A DNA stretch of 64,000 nt from Flavobacterium xueshanense (lineage in GTDB: Bacteria > Bacteroidota > Bacteroidia > Flavobacteriales > Flavobacteriaceae): positions 106,704 through 170,703 of the forward strand of contig NZ_FONQ01000006.1 in assembly GCF_900112975.1 (NCBI RefSeq), read 5' to 3'. The notes below the pieces were generated by a model. That model ran no database searches, was not told the DNA's origin, and worked only from the letters and a program-made list of their open reading frames with translations. The translations under genes and the position numbers were made by a program. Numbering within the stretch: the stretch's first letter is position 1; each line of letters begins with the position of its first letter. Shown here piece by piece: positions 63,331 to 64,000 of the stretch.

Positions 63331-63600
63331 ATAAACGGTGTAATTTTGCACCCGCAATGACGCAGACGTTCTTTAAAAGACTGGCAAGTAAAACGAATCA
63401 AAGAAGAAAATTTATTTTCAAAAAAAGATTCTGAAAAGCTTGTGAGAATAGAAAACGGATGTTACATTTGCACCCCGCAAAACGCGCAACGTTCCTTGAA
63501 AGATTGATAAGAAAAAGCGAAGAAAAAGAGATAAAATATTTCTTAAAAAAAATTCAAAATTTTCTTGCCAGTTGAAAAAAGAAGTTGTACTTTTGCACCC
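63331..63600 (+). promoter_or_regulatory. Three tandem rRNA promoters
   Basis: Three -7 boxes are followed by GCACC: TAATTTTG at 63341-63348, TACATTTG at 63463-63470 and TACTTTTG at 63588-63595. Each has CTTG 19 or 20 bases before the box (the -33 element). The units repeat at 122 and 125 bases, and the intervening parts share ACGTTCTTTAAAAGACTG-like words similar to boxA antitermination signals. This looks like a tandemly duplicated promoter driving the rRNA operon. Confidence 0.85.
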
Positions 63601-63800
63601 GCTTCGAGAAACACTTTAACGAGTGTTAAACGAGAGGAGAAACAAGAAAGAACACGTTCCTAGACATATTGAATTGACAGCCGTTTTAAGAGAGATCTTA
63701 GAACAAAAGAATAAGAGTAATAGAATCGAGAGATTTGAAAAAACCACTAGAATTTAGTCGAATAAACAAAGAGAACAGATTTATCTGAACTCAACAATAT

Positions 63801-64000
63801 ACGATGAAGAGTTTGATCCTGGCTCAGGATGAACGCTAGCGGCAGGCTTAACACATGCAAGTCGAGGGGTATGCTTCTTCGGGAGCAGAGACCGGCGCAC
63901 GGGTGCGTAACGCGTATGCAATCTACCTTTCACAGAGGGATAGCCCAGAGAAATTTGGATTAATACCTCATAGTATAGCAGTTTCGCATGAAACCACTAT
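63801..64000 (+). rRNA. rrs: 16S ribosomal RNA, 5' end (runs off the window)
   Basis: GAAGAGTTTGATCCTGGCTC, followed by AGGATGAACGCTAGCGGCAG and GCTTAACACATGCAAGTCGA, is the conserved start of bacterial 16S rRNA; GCTAGCGGCAGGC fits Bacteroidetes. The mature 5' end should be within a few bases of 63801. Only the first 200 bases are present. A leader hairpin (AACACT/AGTGTT) lies near 63609-63628. Confidence 0.97.

Overview
The window comes from a Bacteroidetes, most likely a Flavobacterium or close relative. The evidence is the low GC content, promoters of the TAnnTTTG type, the gliding-motility genes gldF and gldG beside dnaN, Bacteroidetes-type lipoproteins and integrase arm domains, and a 16S rRNA 5' end typical of the phylum. 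It is chromosomal: dnaN, mnmE, purC, phoH, a tRNA-Tyr and the start of an rRNA operon are all present.

Positions 1-18300 form a nitrite/nitric-oxide respiration and anaerobiosis region. On the minus strand lie ric (iron-sulfur repair), a class III ribonucleotide reductase (nrdD, nrdG), a CopD-like membrane protein, a hemerythrin and an Rrf2 regulator. Diverging on the plus strand are norC, norB, norQ, norD, a hemerythrin-PAS gene, norE and norF. These are followed by a copper nitrite reductase with a fused cytochrome c, a free cytochrome c that resembles the fused domain, a NirV-like protein, a Sco protein and a porin-like barrel. The genes convert nitrite to N2O; no nitrate reductase or nosZ is present. 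The nrdD product stops after its zinc ribbon. The glycyl-radical segment (RVMGY) sits on a separate 54-codon gene between nrdD and nrdG, with a palindromic MITE-like element in the gap.

Positions 18300-31500 are a mixed region: secreted hydrolases (an alpha/beta hydrolase and a gamma-glutamyltransferase), a decayed IS30-family element, an integrase remnant next to tRNA-Tyr, a TlpA-like gene interrupted by an in-frame TGA, several small unknown proteins, and a large CHASE-PAS histidine kinase with a receiver protein.

Positions 31500-51000 hold a second MoxR/VWA pair, assorted enzymes, mnmE, two tandem universal stress proteins, a membrane-anchored MutS-like protein, dnaN and gldFG. Positions 51000-62800 hold housekeeping and stress genes, including nsrR-hmp for NO detoxification, phoH, an S9 peptidase, purC and an M42 peptidase. 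The window ends with three tandem rRNA promoters and the first 200 bases of 16S rRNA.

Three promoters (norC, nirK and the first usp gene) share an FNR-like palindrome whose centre lies exactly 36.5 bases before the end of a TAnnTTTG-like -7 box. This suggests one anaerobic Crp/Fnr regulon covering denitrification and stress proteins; the regulator itself is not in the window. hmp carries a separate NsrR-like 12-1-12 operator. Several dispersed hairpin repeats lie between genes.
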